A DNA stretch of 64,000 nt from Arabidopsis thaliana (GCF_000001735.4 NC_003075.7:1985001-2049000), one strand, 5' to 3'; positions 45,391 through 57,957 are shown, counted from the first letter of the stretch. Made by a program: numbers and translations. Notes: a model not told the origin generated them from the sequence alone.

Positions 45391-46670
45391 ATGTCTTCGA
45401 AAGACAAGAAACCGTCGAAGCCATCGAGTAGTCGTGGTGGAATCCGAACTCTTTCCGATCTTAACCGTAGGTCTGGTCCTGACTCCGACAGTGATTCCGA
45501 TGGTCCACAAGAATACTACACAGGTGGTGAGAAAAGGTCAGTCTTGTTTCTATTTCGCAAGTGATACTAATGGTGATGTGGATCGTCTTTTGCTATGATT
45601 GGATCTAGATATTAATTGTGAGGTTTAGGGTTTCATGTCTAAATAATGTTTTTATTGGTCTTGTGTTGCAGTGGTATGTTAGTTCAAGATCCATCGAAAA
45701 AAGATGATGTTGATGAGATATTTAATCAAGCTAGACAACTAGGAGCTGTAGAAGGACCTCTTGAGCCACCTCCGAGTTCCAGGAGTTTCACTGGAACTGG
45801 TAGATTGCTTTCTGGTGAAAATGTGCCTACTGGTAATCAACAGCCTGAGCCTGTTGTTCACAACATTGTTTTCTGGTCTAATGGTTTCACTATTGATGAT
45901 GGTCCTTTGAGGAAATTGGATGATCCTGAGAATGCATCGTTTCTCGAGGTGAATGACTTTCATGTGAAACTGTTTTGATCTTTTGTTTTTGGTTATTGAT
46001 TTAGTTATTGTGTTCTTATAGAGCATTCGAAAGTCTGAGTGCCCGAAAGAGCTTGAGCCTGCCGATAGAAGAGCTCCGGTTCATGTCAACTTGATGCGAA
46101 AGGAAGAGAAATGCCCTGTGAGTCCCCTCTCTGCTTTATCCATATTGGGTTACTAGTCTCTCAAAGTTGTGTTAGCAAAACTAGCATTTTGGTCATACAT
46201 TACAAAAATCTTGGTAGATTTTATATGCGATAACCGGTCTTATTTAATCGACTTACCGGTCTTGTTTGTTATTGTAGGAAAGACAGAAACGTAGGGTTTC
46301 ATTTCAGGGTGTTGGAAGAACTCTAGGTGGTAGCAATGAAGGTAGCGGAAGTAGCTCACCTGTGGCTCCAGACTCCGCTCCCATTCCCATCCAAACCGAA
46401 CCAGCACCATCTCAAAGTCTTGTAATAGATGAAACCGTTCCAACCACATCGATACAGCTTAGACTAGCGGATGGGACACGTCTGGTGGCTAAGTTCAATC
46501 ACCATCACACGGTCAACGACATTCGCGGTTTCATTGACTCATCTCGACCTGGAGCCTCGTTGAACTACCAGCTTCAGACAATGGGGTTCCCACCTAAGCC
46601 TTTGACTGATCTCACTCAGACCATTGAAGAAGCTGGTCTCGCCAACTCTGTTGTTCTTCAGAAATTCTAG
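45391..46670 (+). CDS. PUX4: Plant UBX domain protein, PUX4-like
   Basis: Adaptor of the CDC48/p97 AAA ATPase in the cytosol and nucleus. Four exons: 45391-45536, 45672-45948, 46022-46117, 46278-46670, total 912 nt, 303 aa. It starts [17 protein letters not shown] with an acidic DSDSDSD stretch (about 31-37). The SEP domain begins near residue 108 ([24 protein letters not shown]) and runs to about 172. The UBX domain (about 225-302) starts [15 protein letters not shown] and carries GFPPKPLTD, corresponding to the p97-binding loop. By length and order it fits A. thaliana PUX4 (At4g04210). No frame defects. Confidence 0.93.
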
Positions 46671-47113
46671 AAAATTCTACAAGGTGTGGTTCTTTTTGTC
46701 TATCTATATGCATTATAATGAGATTTTCATAACTGTTGTAGTAACCAGGTCTTTAAAATGTAAGTTACTTCTTCACTCTGTATACTCAGCATAAGCCGGC
46801 GGGGACTTGTGGTATAGTTTTTCTTAATTTATTGAAATTTTATAGTTTCATTATGCGTTTATGGGTTAAATACAGTGTTTCAAGAACAACTATATATAGT
46901 TATATATTATTAGTTTGGTAAGAGTATAATCAAGTGTCATATATGCATGTATATCATTGTTGTGTTATTCATCAACCAATAGTTACTGGGAAGAGTATTA
47001 ATAAGCTTATTGAGAATTTGAAATGTATATGACTAGTTTTCATGAAATTACAACATTTTGAAACTAATGTTTGTGAAAGGAAGAACTAGAATCTTTTCAT
47101 ATTATTTTCAGTA

Positions 47114-47444
47114 GGGAAAATGTCATAAAAGTCATCAGTTAAACAAAGCACCAACTTTGCTTATGGTGAACGGGTCAAGACCCATTTTTATCTTTTATTT
47201 GTGATTTTTTTAAAAACATAAAACGACGTCGTTTTGCAGTTTAACGAAAGATGGGAATGTTGACTTAACACCGTTAATTTTTTCAATTAGTTGACATCAC
47301 GATATGCTTTTTTTGGCAAAGTTAATACAAGTTAATGATTTAATTGAAAAATCAATTGAAATTAGTGATTTAATTCACTAGAAGCAAAGTTTGTGCTTTG
47401 TTTCACCATTTTTCGTAAAGTGATCATTTTTATGACATTTTTCC
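47114..47444. mobile_element. MITE-like element with ~30-bp inverted ends
   Basis: The left end (GGGAAAATGTCATAAAAGTC) and right end (on the other strand GGAAAAATGTCATAAAAATG) form imperfect terminal inverted repeats of about 30 bp; GCAAAGTTTGTGCTTTG-type arms lie inside. The centre holds the 16-bp palindrome AAAACGACGTCGTTTT (47220-47235). No convincing target duplication was identified. Confidence 0.6.
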
Positions 47445-47907
47445 TATTTTTAATAACTTTACTTCTTCCTTTTTTTTTGGTAGGGTCTATAACTTTACTT
47501 CTTACAATGATGTTATGTTCAAAATAAAAAGGTTCAAACTTCTTATGTATATTTTCAATTAAGAAAAAAAAAACACTTTCAAATTTATTAAAATCTAAAA
47601 GAAAGATTAATTCTTCGTTAAAATATTTTTATAAGAAAATTACAAAGTAATTAAGATACATAACACAAATGTGTAATCAATGCTTTCAATTTTCAAGTCA
47701 ACATGATGAAATTTCAACAATTTATTCGAGAATGGAGACATGTAGACATGTGTTGTTTCAACAATTCAATATGACTAACTTTGTTAAAGGACAACATTTA
47801 AGTTTGTTGAAATGAAGAATGAGCATTCTTGCAACTATTTACAACAAGTTTATTTTTTACAATAAGGCTAGGTTCAAAATAACAAGGTTTCTAAATCATT
47901 GCACTTA

Positions 47908-48162
47908 AAGCATGTACAATGGTTGGGACTGTCAAAGTCCCTAAAAAAGTAAAAAGTAATAATATTTTATTATTTTAATTATATTTTAGTTTTTTAATAT
48001 AAATTGGACATTGATAAGATTACACTTGCAAATATGTTTGTGGGAACGTCCTTTAAATGAGGACTTTCAGAGACTCTCTTTCATCCCTCTTTTACTTTTT
48101 AAATATTTTTGTTATTTTTAAGTGGATGAGCCTGTATAAAGAGACCCACGTTGGACGTGCTC
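47908..48162. mobile_element. Harbinger-type MITE (255 bp)
   Basis: The left end AAGCATGTACAATGG and the right end (other strand GAGCACGTCCAACGT) are inverted repeats. The flanking TTA at 47905-47907 and 48163-48165 is the 3-bp duplication typical of PIF/Harbinger insertions. AT-rich core, no coding. Confidence 0.7.
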
Positions 48163-48426
48163 TTAGAGTTCGAACACTTTCAAATTTACGAAAATCTAAT
48201 ACAAAATTAATACTCCGATTTTTTTAGCTAGTATTAAATACTTCCGGACTTGTAAAGTAGTTGGAGTCAATGGTTTCAAGTCAACAATGATGAAATTTCA
48301 ACAATTTACTTAAACGCTACGAGAGTGAGAGACCCTACCAGAGTCAACTTTGTTGATTTGTTCGGATTTGGTTTTTAACCAAAAACTTGGATGACAAAAG
48401 AAGAACAGTAAGGGGCAAAAAGCAAA

Positions 48427-50946
48427 ATGTCGAAGCAATGTCTTCTCTCCTGCTTCCTCTTCTTCTGCTTCTTCATACCACAACTATCTTTCTCTTGTCC
48501 ACAAGATCAAAGACAATCCCTTCTCGAGTTCAAGAACTTGCTGATTCACAACATCAAGGACAACTACACAGCCTTTGAAGAATTAGGGACATGGAGGCCA
48601 AACTCAGATTGCTGCAAATGGCTACGCGTGACATGTAACGCTAGTTCGCCTTCCAAAGAAGTGATAGACCTGAATCTATTCTTGCTCATCCCCCCTGGCT
48701 TAGTTAGTTCAAGCATTTTGAGACCGATTCTGCGTATAAACTCTCTTGTTGGGCTTGATGTCTCATTTAACAACATACAAGGAGAGATTCCTGGATATGC
48801 GTTTGTGAACTTGACCAGCTTGATTTCTCTTGACATGTGTTGTAATAGATTTAACGGCTCAATTCCTCATGAATTGTTCTCCTTGACAAATCTTCAGCGT
48901 CTTGATTTAAGCAGGAATGTTATTGGCGGTACGTTGAGTGGTGACATCAAAGAGCTCAAGAATCTGCAGGAACTGATCTTAGATGAGAATCTCATTGGAG
49001 GAGCGATTCCTTCAGAAATAGGTAAACTAGAAAATAAATTCTCAAATATTTAAATTTTATATTCATGTGGGTGTTAAAATGTCCTACCTTTTAAAATGTT
49101 GCAAGGTAGTCTTGTCGAACTACTGACGCTGACCTTGAGGCAGAACATGTTCAATAGTTCCATACCGTCGTCTGTATCACGGTTAACGAAGCTCAAAACG
49201 ATAGATCTTCAGAACAATTTCTTGTCTTCTAAGATTCCAGATGATATTGGAAACTTGGTCAATCTATCAACTCTGTCCTTGAGCATGAACAAGTTGTCGG
49301 GTGGAATTCCATCGTCGATTCATAATCTGAAAAATCTTGAAACCCTTCAGCTTGAGAATAACAATGGCTTGTCAGGTGAGATTCCCGCAGCTTGGTTGTT
49401 TGGTCTTCAGAAGCTGAAGGTACTACGGCTTGAAGGAAACAACAAACTCCAATGGAACAATAATGGTTATGTCTTTCCACAGTTTAAGTTAACACATCTG
49501 TCACTTAGATCTTGTGGCTTAGAAGGGAATATTCCGGATTGGCTCAAGAATCAAACAGCTCTTGTTTACTTGGATTTGAGCATTAACAGACTCGAAGGAA
49601 GATTCCCAAAATGGCTAGCTGATCTGAAAATCAGAAACATAACTTTGTCAGACAACAGACTCACAGGCTCACTGCCTCCAAATTTGTTTCAGCGTCCGAG
49701 CTTATACTATCTTGTACTATCAAGGAACAACTTTTCTGGTCAGATCCCTGATACGATTGGCGAATCACAGGTCATGGTACTCATGTTGTCTGAAAACAAC
49801 TTCTCAGGATCAGTACCAAAGTCTATTACAAAGATCCCCTTTCTCAAGTTGTTGGACTTGTCAAAGAATCGATTATCAGGTGAATTCCCGAGGTTCCGCC
49901 CCGAGTCATACCTTGAGTGGCTCGATATATCTTCGAACGAGTTCTCTGGGGATGTTCCAGCTTACTTTGGAGGATCCACCAGTATGCTCTTAATGAGTCA
50001 GAACAATTTCAGCGGCGAATTTCCTCAGAACTTCAGAAATCTTTCATATCTGATCCGTCTTGATCTCCATGACAACAAAATCTCTGGAACAGTCGCGAGT
50101 TTAATCTCCCAGTTATCTTCTTCTGTAGAGGTTCTTAGCCTGAGAAACAATTCCCTCAAAGGTTCAATCCCAGAAGGCATATCAAATCTCACAAGCCTTA
50201 AGGTCTTGGATCTCTCTGAGAACAATCTTGATGGATATCTCCCTTCATCTCTTGGGAATCTTACATGCATGATAAAATCTCCTGAGCCCTCAGCTATGAC
50301 TATCCGTCCCTATTTCAGCTCCTATACCGACATACCCAACATAGAAAGATTAATCGAGATCGAATCAGAAGATATATTTAGTCTTGTAGTGAACTGGAAG
50401 AATTCAAAACAAGTTCTTTTCGACAGAAACTTCTACCTCTACACTCTCTTAGATCTCTCCAAGAACAAGCTACACGGAGAAATCCCAACTTCTTTAGGCA
50501 ATCTCAAAAGCCTAAAGGTTTTAAATCTTTCCAACAACGAGTTCTCTGGATTGATCCCACAAAGTTTTGGAGATCTTGAGAAGGTAGAGAGCTTAGACCT
50601 TTCACACAACAACCTCACTGGCGAAATCCCGAAAACGTTATCCAAGCTAAGCGAGCTGAATACATTGGATTTGCGTAACAACAAGCTTAAAGGTAGAATC
50701 CCTGAAAGTCCTCAGCTAGACAGATTGAACAATCCAAACATTTACGCGAACAACAGCGGAATCTGTGGAATGCAAATCCAAGTACCATGCTTTCCTACAC
50801 AGACCAAGCAGCCAGCTGAGGAAAAAGAAGAAGAAGACAAAGAAGAAGAAGAAACAATTTTTTCATGGAATGCAGCAGCCATAGGTTGCTCTTGTGGATT
50901 CCTTATAGCAGTTGTGTTCATGTCTTACAATGAGTTATGGAAGTAA
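48427..50946 (+). CDS. RLP46: Receptor-like protein with LRRs, RLP46-like
   Basis: Cell-surface LRR receptor-like protein without kinase. Two exons: 48427-49021 and 49106-50946, total 2436 nt, 811 aa. Residues 1-23 (MSKQCLLSCFLFFCFFIPQL...) form a signal peptide. The LRRNT region has paired cysteines (DCCKWLRVTC). About 24 LRRs of the L-x-x-L-x-x-L-x-L-x-x-N-x-F/L-x-G-x-I-P type follow, interrupted by an island around residues 620-660 (YFSSYTDIPNIERLIE). After the last repeats come CGMQIQVPC, an acidic Glu/Lys stretch and a transmembrane helix (GCSCGFLIAVVFMSY) with a very short cytoplasmic tail. The family usually signals with SOBIR1-type partners. The start at 48427 opens the signal peptide; an ATG at 48387 is in another frame. 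Order and length match At4g04220. Confidence 0.93.
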
Positions 50947-51356
50947 CAACCCAAAAATGTACTCATAAAACAATTCAAAATAAAATTTTCCTCTAAGTTC
51001 ATCATTTCATTACCAATTGAAAACTAAACAGATCATCACTCTCTAATGGAACCACCCGCAATCGAAACGAAGCGCACACAAGGCACAATCTACAATGAAA
51101 CTAGTAATATTCCGTCTTAACTAAGATGAAGACTAAAGAAAGCCAGTAACAAGGGAGACGAGAGCCATTGCGAAGGACATGAATCTGCTACAACACCACC
51201 GTGAAATCCACACTAAATTAAATCACCGTCCTCTAGTGAGAAAAACAAGGATAAGCCACAGGAGGAGAAATCTCATACCTTGATCCGGGAAAAACCGTCG
51301 ATTTGAAGCACCACCGACCTTGTCTCTCGACACGACAAGTAGATGGCGAGCTCTAA
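50947..51356. other. 3' region of the RLP46-like gene
   Basis: Likely 3' untranslated region to about 51100, then unassigned sequence. It ends CTCTAA, where the Harbinger-type element begins. Confidence 0.4.
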
Positions 51357-53156
51357 GAGCATGTCCATTGAGGGACCTTACAAGTTTTTTAAGAAAATCC
51401 TTATGAATAATAGCAAAAAATTAAATCAGAATGGTGTAATAAACCAAGGTGCGAACCTTGTTTAAGGTATTTTTGGATGTATTAGGTGCGCTGACGTGAC
51501 TGTATATTATTGGATGACAACTTTTCCCGTGTTTTTTTTCTTTCCCATTCCCAAACTATTTTTTTCTTTCTCTCCTCTCTCCTCTCCTGTTTTCTCCGAA
51601 TTTCGACTTCGACGGATCAAATTCTTCATCGTCTCTTTTCTTATCATGTCTCTCTTCTCATACGATCCACAAGATTCGTGATCGAAGAGGTGTCAGAAAA
51701 TCCACCGGAAGAGCTACTCTTACCGGCTTTGCTGAGGTCAACGATGTGGCGCTGTTTTTCGGTGGATTGGTTAGAATGTTGATGCTCATAGGATCCTGCT
51801 TGTGGGTTCGTCTGCTGGTAAGGTTCTTATATGTGATTGAAGTTTTGATTTTTTTGCTCTTTTTGATGCTTAATTGTTTATCTGGGTTTAGGTTGAATTT
51901 GATGGCAAGTTAAAGTCTGGTGCTTTTGATCTGGTAATTGCTTCTTACAAGTTGATCTGTAACAATTGATTTCGAATTCAGTATATGGATTCGTATACAG
52001 ATTCTGGGCTTTGCTTTATGTTCAAATTTGTGTTTGATCTTTTGGTTTTTAAGATAAAAATGTGACTCTTTTGCTGCTTATTCACTTGTATGTCATGTTA
52101 TGGTCCATGTTCTCTAAGTGGTTTTAGCTTAGATAACTTGTATGTCTGTTTTCTTTACTTTAAGTTCAATATGACTTGTATCACTTCGGCTTTAATGATA
52201 TTGTTGCTTATTCTTGTGTTAACGGACTAAATGAGTGTTCAGCTTAATGTGTTCAGTTTTAATAAAACTTGTCTTAATGTGATATGTTGTCTTAATCTTT
52301 AGTTTAAGTATTCTATGTTTTCTTATTTGTGAATGTTTAGTCTTCAGTGTTAGTGTGTTGTGTTTCAATATGACTTGTGTTCGTAAGAAGTTCCATATGA
52401 CTTGTCTTCAGTTTTAGTTCCAATGTGACTTGTGTTCAGTTTAAGTTCCATATGACTTGTCTTCAGTTTTAGTTCGAATAAAGCTTGTGTTTAGTTTAAG
52501 TAGCAAACAAGCTTGTGTTCAGTTTAAGTTCCATATGGTTGTCTTAATGTTAATGTTCTTGTATGTCTCTTCTTAATGTTGGTTTCTTGTTTTGTTACAG
52601 ACTTAAATAATGCTTCCACCTTCTCTAAATCACTCCAGTGCCGACATTACTTGTATAAAAGAGACCACATGTTTTAAGTCACCACAAGTTTGTACTTTGG
52701 TTTGAATGCTTGTACACCACAAAATAATATTCCGAAAACACTAGTTCTTATTGTGTATTCTATGACATCACTTGTATGCTAAACAATAATTTTGTTTTCA
52801 TTGTTCTAAATTTTGAAGTCTCTGTATATGCATACCAAAACACTCTTCTTTTATCCACTGTTATTGTTTTAAGTATCCACTCTTCTTGTTCTCTACAACA
52901 AACCCAATAAACATTCTTCTTTCACCAAATAAACACTCTTCTTTAACTTAATACACACTCTTCCTTTTACCCAATTAACACTCTTTTTCACAAACTAATA
53001 AAAATTTCTCACTTAAGGATTCCACTTAAGGATTCCACCATTGGACACTAAAAATTATAAAGATTCAACCAAAAACTTTAAACTCTCATTTACTTAAAAT
53101 TTACTATTAAAACATTGTAAGGAGTTCTTAATTAGGACTCCCCAATGGGGATGCTC
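51357..53156. mobile_element. Harbinger-like TIR element with gene-like interior (1.8 kb)
   Basis: Left end GAGCATGTCCATTGAGGG and right end (other strand GAGCATCCCCATTGGGGA) are inverted repeats; flanking TAA at 51354-51356 and 53157-53159 is the 3-bp target duplication. No transposase. The interior at 51590-51830 resembles an exon: it reads open for about 80 codons and ends at CTG followed by GTAAGG, a good donor. A TTCAGTTTAAGTTCCATATG-type tandem repeat follows (about 52250-52550). The exon-like part may be a captured host gene piece; its source was not recognised. Confidence 0.7.
52250..52560. repeat. ~27-bp tandem repeat inside the Harbinger-like element
   Basis: Diverged units of the form AGTTCCATATGACTTGTCTTC followed by AGTTTA, about nine copies. 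No coding sense. Confidence 0.75.
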
Positions 53157-53399
53157 TAAGCCGCTAACAAAAGAAGAGACACCATGGGCCTTCCCACAAA
53201 ATATTAAGAGTAATATTAGTGGATAACCAAATTTGACATCATAATTAAAAAACTAACCATATGTCAGAAATATTGGGTAAATAATTCTTTTTGTGGTACG
53301 GTATGGATTAAGAAAAAACTAATTAACCTTGTAAACTTATAGTTTTTACAATGATATTTTTATTAATGGTGATGGAGACTTTATAAGGTTCTGTGAAAA

Positions 53400-53740
53400 A
53401 AGAAAAGAGACTCTGAAGCTTCAGTAAGAAAAAGAAAAGAGACTCATAGGTAGAAGTCATAATCATCGTGATATTATTACAGAGTAGAAAGAGAGTCATC
53501 TGATAGCAAAAAAATTAAAGAAAAAAAGAAAGAAATCATGTGTTTTTTAAAAATAACATGAATCAAATAAAATTAGCGAAATTATAATCATCGTGATATT
53601 ATTAAAGAGTAAGTAGTCCAGAAAAGGAGTCATCTAATGGCAAAAAATTAAAGAAGAAAATAAAGAAATCATGTACTTATTAAAAATAACAGGAATCAAA
53701 TAAAAATAACGAAAGAAATAACTTGGTATTTGATACTACT
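53400..53740. repeat. ~130-bp tandem duplication
   Basis: Two diverged copies (about 53450-53580 and 53581-53712) share ATAATCATCGTGATATTATT, AGTCATCTRATRGCAAAAAA and AACAGGAATCAAATAAAA. A third, partial copy lies at 54790-54900 beyond the LTR element remnant. Confidence 0.75.
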
Positions 53741-53749
53741 AACGTGGAT

Positions 53750-54613
53750 CTATACTCCAAGGACTCACTTTGTTGGTTTTGAATTGGAAATGATTTAGTT
53801 GATGGTGAATAATGGATTGATCTTAATCAAAGCGGCGGAAAGACGATGAATGGGGATGACGACGAGATCGAGTGGATGCAGCGAAATGAAAGGGGAACAA
53901 ATTGTACTTCCAAGAGTGATGAAAGACTCTTAGACTACGAGCTTGGATCCAACTTAGATATTACACACTAAGAAGAAAACAAGTTGAAAAGATATTACAC
54001 ACTTTTCGGATCAAACAAGGGAAAGAGAAATTTTTTGATTAAAATGTTTGATGATTGCAAATGAAAACTACAATGAGTTTATATTGGAGAGGAGGAAGAA
54101 AGGGAAGAGGTGAGAGAAGAAAGACATGCAAGAGCATGCACAAGTCCACACTCATGCAAGCTCATGCAAAGAGTTTTGGAAATAACAAAAGCAATGAATG
54201 CAAAGTTTGAATAGAAAAGAGAAAATGGGCCAAGGCATTGTGAGTGGGCCTTGGACCATGAATTGGGCTGATAAAGGGAGGTTTGAAAGTGTTACTTAGG
54301 CCTCATTAAAAACCTTGTCAAGAAAACCCATTGGGACAAAACTTAACAAGAGAAAAAGAGTGCATAAGCAACACTTAACCCTTTACCGAGTCTCTCGAGC
54401 CGTGATCATTATGAAGGAGGATTGAGCCACGTCTTCTTGATTCTTCTTTAGCTCCTTGAGTAGTCCATTGATGGCTTGGTTGAACTTCTTGGATTTTGAT
54501 CTTGTTAGAGAACCCGTCGGAACGATTAATGCTTCTTCCGGTACAAGCTGCTCCTCGGCTTCAAACTGCTCCTCATCTTCTTGTGGTTCAAGTTGTTTGG
54601 TTGCATTGGTCAT
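53750..54613 (-). mobile_element. LTR retrotransposon 3' tail with LTR-like DNA
   Basis: On the - strand a 76-codon frame (54613-54383) ends a polyprotein tail with GSLTRSKSKKFNQAINGLLK, a pattern common at the C-terminus of Gypsy polyproteins. It is followed by a stretch with CCCAATGGGTTTTCTTG and AAGGTTTTTAATGAGGC (about 54340-54296) and then LTR-like non-coding DNA to about 53750. It does not match the LTR at 58199, so it belongs to another family. Boundaries are approximate. Confidence 0.5.
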
Positions 54614-55386
54614 GTTCTCATCAGTATTTGTACAAAATCTTATGTATTTTTGAACAATAGCATGTCAAAATAAACAACAGTATGACATATTAAAAGATCA
54701 TATGTAAAACAGAAATATAGTATGTTAAACGGAAAGATACCAGTACATCATAAAATATTACATAAAATTCAGGAAAACCATGAAATTTTAAGAAGTGACA
54801 TGAATCAAATAAAAAATAATGAAAAACAATTTAGCATTTGGTCATGGTCACCGTGATATTATTACGGAGTAAGTGGTGGTAGAGAATATCCATAAAGGGA
54901 AGAGAAGTTGATGACATAAATCCGGCGATGGAAATAATCCAGTAAAAGAGAGTGAGAGAAAGAGAAAAAAAGTGAGAGAAGATGAGAAAATGATATGTTA
55001 GTAATTTTATTTGCCTCTCCGATAAAGTACTGTTGCCCATGGTCATTTACTCTATTCTTTTTGGTTTCATGGCTATTTTGTACATATACTCAAATATTAA
55101 AACGTAATCTATATATACATTTTTGCAGCCATTTTGTGAAATAAATCCTGGAGATGGGACTTATTTACAATGGCTGCTACTGGCATTTATTATTTAGTTT
55201 TAAAAAATTTTAAAAAGATATTAACCAAACGATATCTGGCCTAATTTGTTTCTAAAAATCTGTACACAATCTTTCCATATATCTTTTAAAAAAAAAATCG
55301 TGAATTTTACTCCACAAAATATGCATAAATCCGATTTATAACAAATATTTATATCAACATTTTGCATAGCAATAAAAATACTAATT
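54614..55386. other. Spacer between LTR element remnants
   Basis: AT-rich DNA holding the third copy of the 130-bp repeat (54790-54900). No gene. The truncated Gypsy element starts immediately to the right. Confidence 0.4.
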
Positions 55387-56640
55387 TATAATAAGTAAAA
55401 TATTCACATAAAAATCATATACACATATAGGAAAAAAAAACTTGTCAGAACAAAATGTGCACTTCTTCAGGTTAGCATAAAGACCTTCCTTCCGAAGCGT
55501 TTTGAGAATTAACTCTAAGGGTTGAATGTGATCAGAATAACTCTTATTGTAAATAAGTATGTCGTCAAAGTAAACAACAACAAATTTACCAATAAAAGAC
55601 CTTAGAACCTGGTTCATTAGGCGCATGAAGGTGCTTGGTGCGTTGGTTAGCCCGAACGGCATTACAAGGCACTCGTAGAGACCTTGCTTGGTCTTGAAGG
55701 CTGTCTTCCACTCGTCTCCTTCTCTCATTCGGACCTGGTGATAGCCACTCCTCAAGTCAACTTTGGAAAATATGATGGCACCACTAAGCTCATCCAACAT
55801 GTCGTATAGTCTCGGAATTGGGTGTCGGTACTTGATGGTGATATTGTTGATTGCACGGCAGTCTAGACACATTCTCCACGTGCCATCCTTCTTTGGGACC
55901 AATAGGACAGGTACTGCACACGGGCTGAGACTCTCTCTGATGTACCCTTTGTCTATAGGTCACTCACTTGCTTTTCAAGCTCCTTAGACTCCTCCGGATT
56001 CATCCTGTAGGCGGGCTTGTTAGGTAAAGCAGAGCCTGGTACAAGATCAATCTGCTGTTCTATGCCACGAATAGGTGGTAGTCCGGGTGGAATCTCCTCC
56101 GGGAATAAGTCTTTGTACCAATGTAGTACAACTTGTACTTCAGCGGATAGCTCAGGATCACCTATCCCTGTACTAAGACATTCTTTGAAAACCATTAGTA
56201 GCACGGTGCCCTTGGCACTCATGGTTTTACAAACATCTTTAGAGCTTAAATAAAGACTAGAACTTCTTACCTCGTGCTCCTTGTTCATGTGAATTTGTAA
56301 GTCATGAACTTCTAAGGGACTAAGAGGGGCAAGGTTGTACTTACGGTCATTATAGGTGAAAGAGTAATGGTTGGTGCGTCTATTGTGACATGTAGCTCGA
56401 TCAAACTGCCATGGTCGTCCAAGGAGAAGATGTCCAACTCTCATTGGCACTACGTCACAAACGACTTGATCGTGGTACTTTCCCACGCTGAATGATACGG
56501 TCACTTGTTAAGCGAGTTTCAGTTCAGTATCGTCATTGAGCCACCTAAGCTTGTATGGCCTCGGGTGCTTTGTTTTCTGAAGTCCTAACCTGTCTACCAT
56601 GTACTTGCTAGCAACATTAGTACATGAACCTCCATCAATA
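55381..56640 (-). pseudogene. Gypsy protease and truncated reverse transcriptase
   Basis: A protease region with a DGGSC-type active site (near 56640) and stops is followed by VGHLLLGRPWQFDR and the linker to LFPEEIPPGLPPIRGIEQQ (56504-55953), with a frameshift near 55950. Reverse transcriptase then shows [34 protein letters not shown] (first Asp), [17 protein letters not shown] and [10 protein letters not shown] (catalytic Asp pair intact). Coding similarity ends at about 55440 after [12 protein letters not shown]. Confidence 0.85.
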
Positions 56641-56641
56641 A

Positions 56642-57957
56642 TCATTCGAGGTTAACGAACACACTCAATGTCCTGCGAATCACAAGGAGTTCTCCTACAT
56701 CGGGATACTCAATGTCCTCATGCTCATCAGAATCCTCTTGCTCATCTTGTGACTCATAGTCACCACTAGGAGTGAGGATCATCACCCTTTGGTTCAGACA
56801 TTCTCTCGCCATGTGTCCTCTACCTTGACATTTGAAACAAGTAATGTAACGAGAACGAGATTGATTAGTACTAGGGAACTTACCAAGTTTGGGCCTAGAG
56901 GTTTTAGGTGCCTCATTAGACTTGTTCTTGAACCTATGATCACTCTCTACGACCTTGCTTTTGTCCATGGCTCGGTTGTTGCTTGCATTCCAAGGCGTGT
57001 TGTTTCTGGATCGGTTGCTTAAGGATGCCTTACGCCTGATTTGCTGTTCGACTTGTACCGCTAGGTGTAGCAACTCATGGAGTCCATTATATTGGGCTCT
57101 CTCCACCTTTCGCTGAATCCTCTCTTGTAATCCATCTATGAATTGAGCCATGAGAGCTTCGTCAGATTCCTCTAACTCCAAGGCGTTCATGAGCTTCTCA
57201 AACTCCTCAAAGTACTCATCGACGGTCCTTGTTCCTTGAGACAACATTCTAAAATATTTTTGTAAGTCTTTATGATAATGGTCAGGGACATACCTCAACC
57301 TTAAGAGGTACTTCATGTCTCCCCAAGTGTTTATGGGACCAAATCTTTTTCTCCTCCTATCAGCTACTGTCCTATCCCACCCAGATAAAGCATTTTCGGT
57401 GAGCTGAGCGGCTGCTAAGGACACCTTCCGAGATTCTCCATACCATAACATTCGAAGATGTACTCCATCCGTCGCTCCCAATCCATGTACACCTCTGGAT
57501 TAGATTTTCCTGCAAAAGTAGGAGCTGTTAGTTTGATATCTTGGTTCTATTCACGAGGCTCTACTCCTCGTGCACGGTTTCTCATCAATGGATCTTCTCT
57601 CCGTTGGTGTTGGCGTCTCAAAGGGTCGGGAGGTGGATCATCTTCATCATCCAAGTCAGGAAACTCCTCCGCCTCCTCGCGGGCATTCCTACGAGCCTGG
57701 TCTTGCCCCAATTCAACCCTGGGATAGGGCTGTTCTAAGCGGCCTAGCCGTTTCCTTAATCCCCTTAACTCCTCCGTCAAAGTAGCCATCATTTGCATTA
57801 CGGTGTTTTGGGGAATTTCTGCTGCCTCTCCCATAGTATTACCTAAAACTGACATGTGCTTAGACAAAAACAACAAAGAAATCAACGTACCACAACAATA
57901 GAAAAGAAAGATCAAAACCAAGAAACCTAAAACTTGTTGAATCACTTTCTGACACAC
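56642..57957 (-). pseudogene. Gypsy gag with zinc knuckle
   Basis: Capsid-type protein. The likely start MSVLGNTMGEAAEIPQ is near 57856. An acidic and Arg-rich stretch follows (EFPDLDDEDDPPPDPLRR), then a stop at 57547-57549. The gag domain comes next (MDWERRMEYIFECY, frameshift near 57445, then LTENALSGWDRTVADRR, YFEEFEKLMNALELEESDE, MAQFIDGLQERIQRKVE) and the zinc knuckle CFKCQGRGHMAREC at about 56840-56800. The frame is lost at 56642. Confidence 0.8.

Larger units (their letters stand above)
46671..48426. other. Intergenic between PUX4 and RLP46 with two MITE-like units
   Basis: 3' untranslated region of PUX4 to about 46850, then AT-rich DNA with the two short inverted-repeat elements listed separately. 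48163-48426 is the likely promoter of the receptor-like protein gene. Confidence 0.5.

Noticed and set aside
50025-50684. - strand frames inside the RLP46-like gene
   Set aside because: Shadow frames created by the regular leucine-rich repeat codon pattern.
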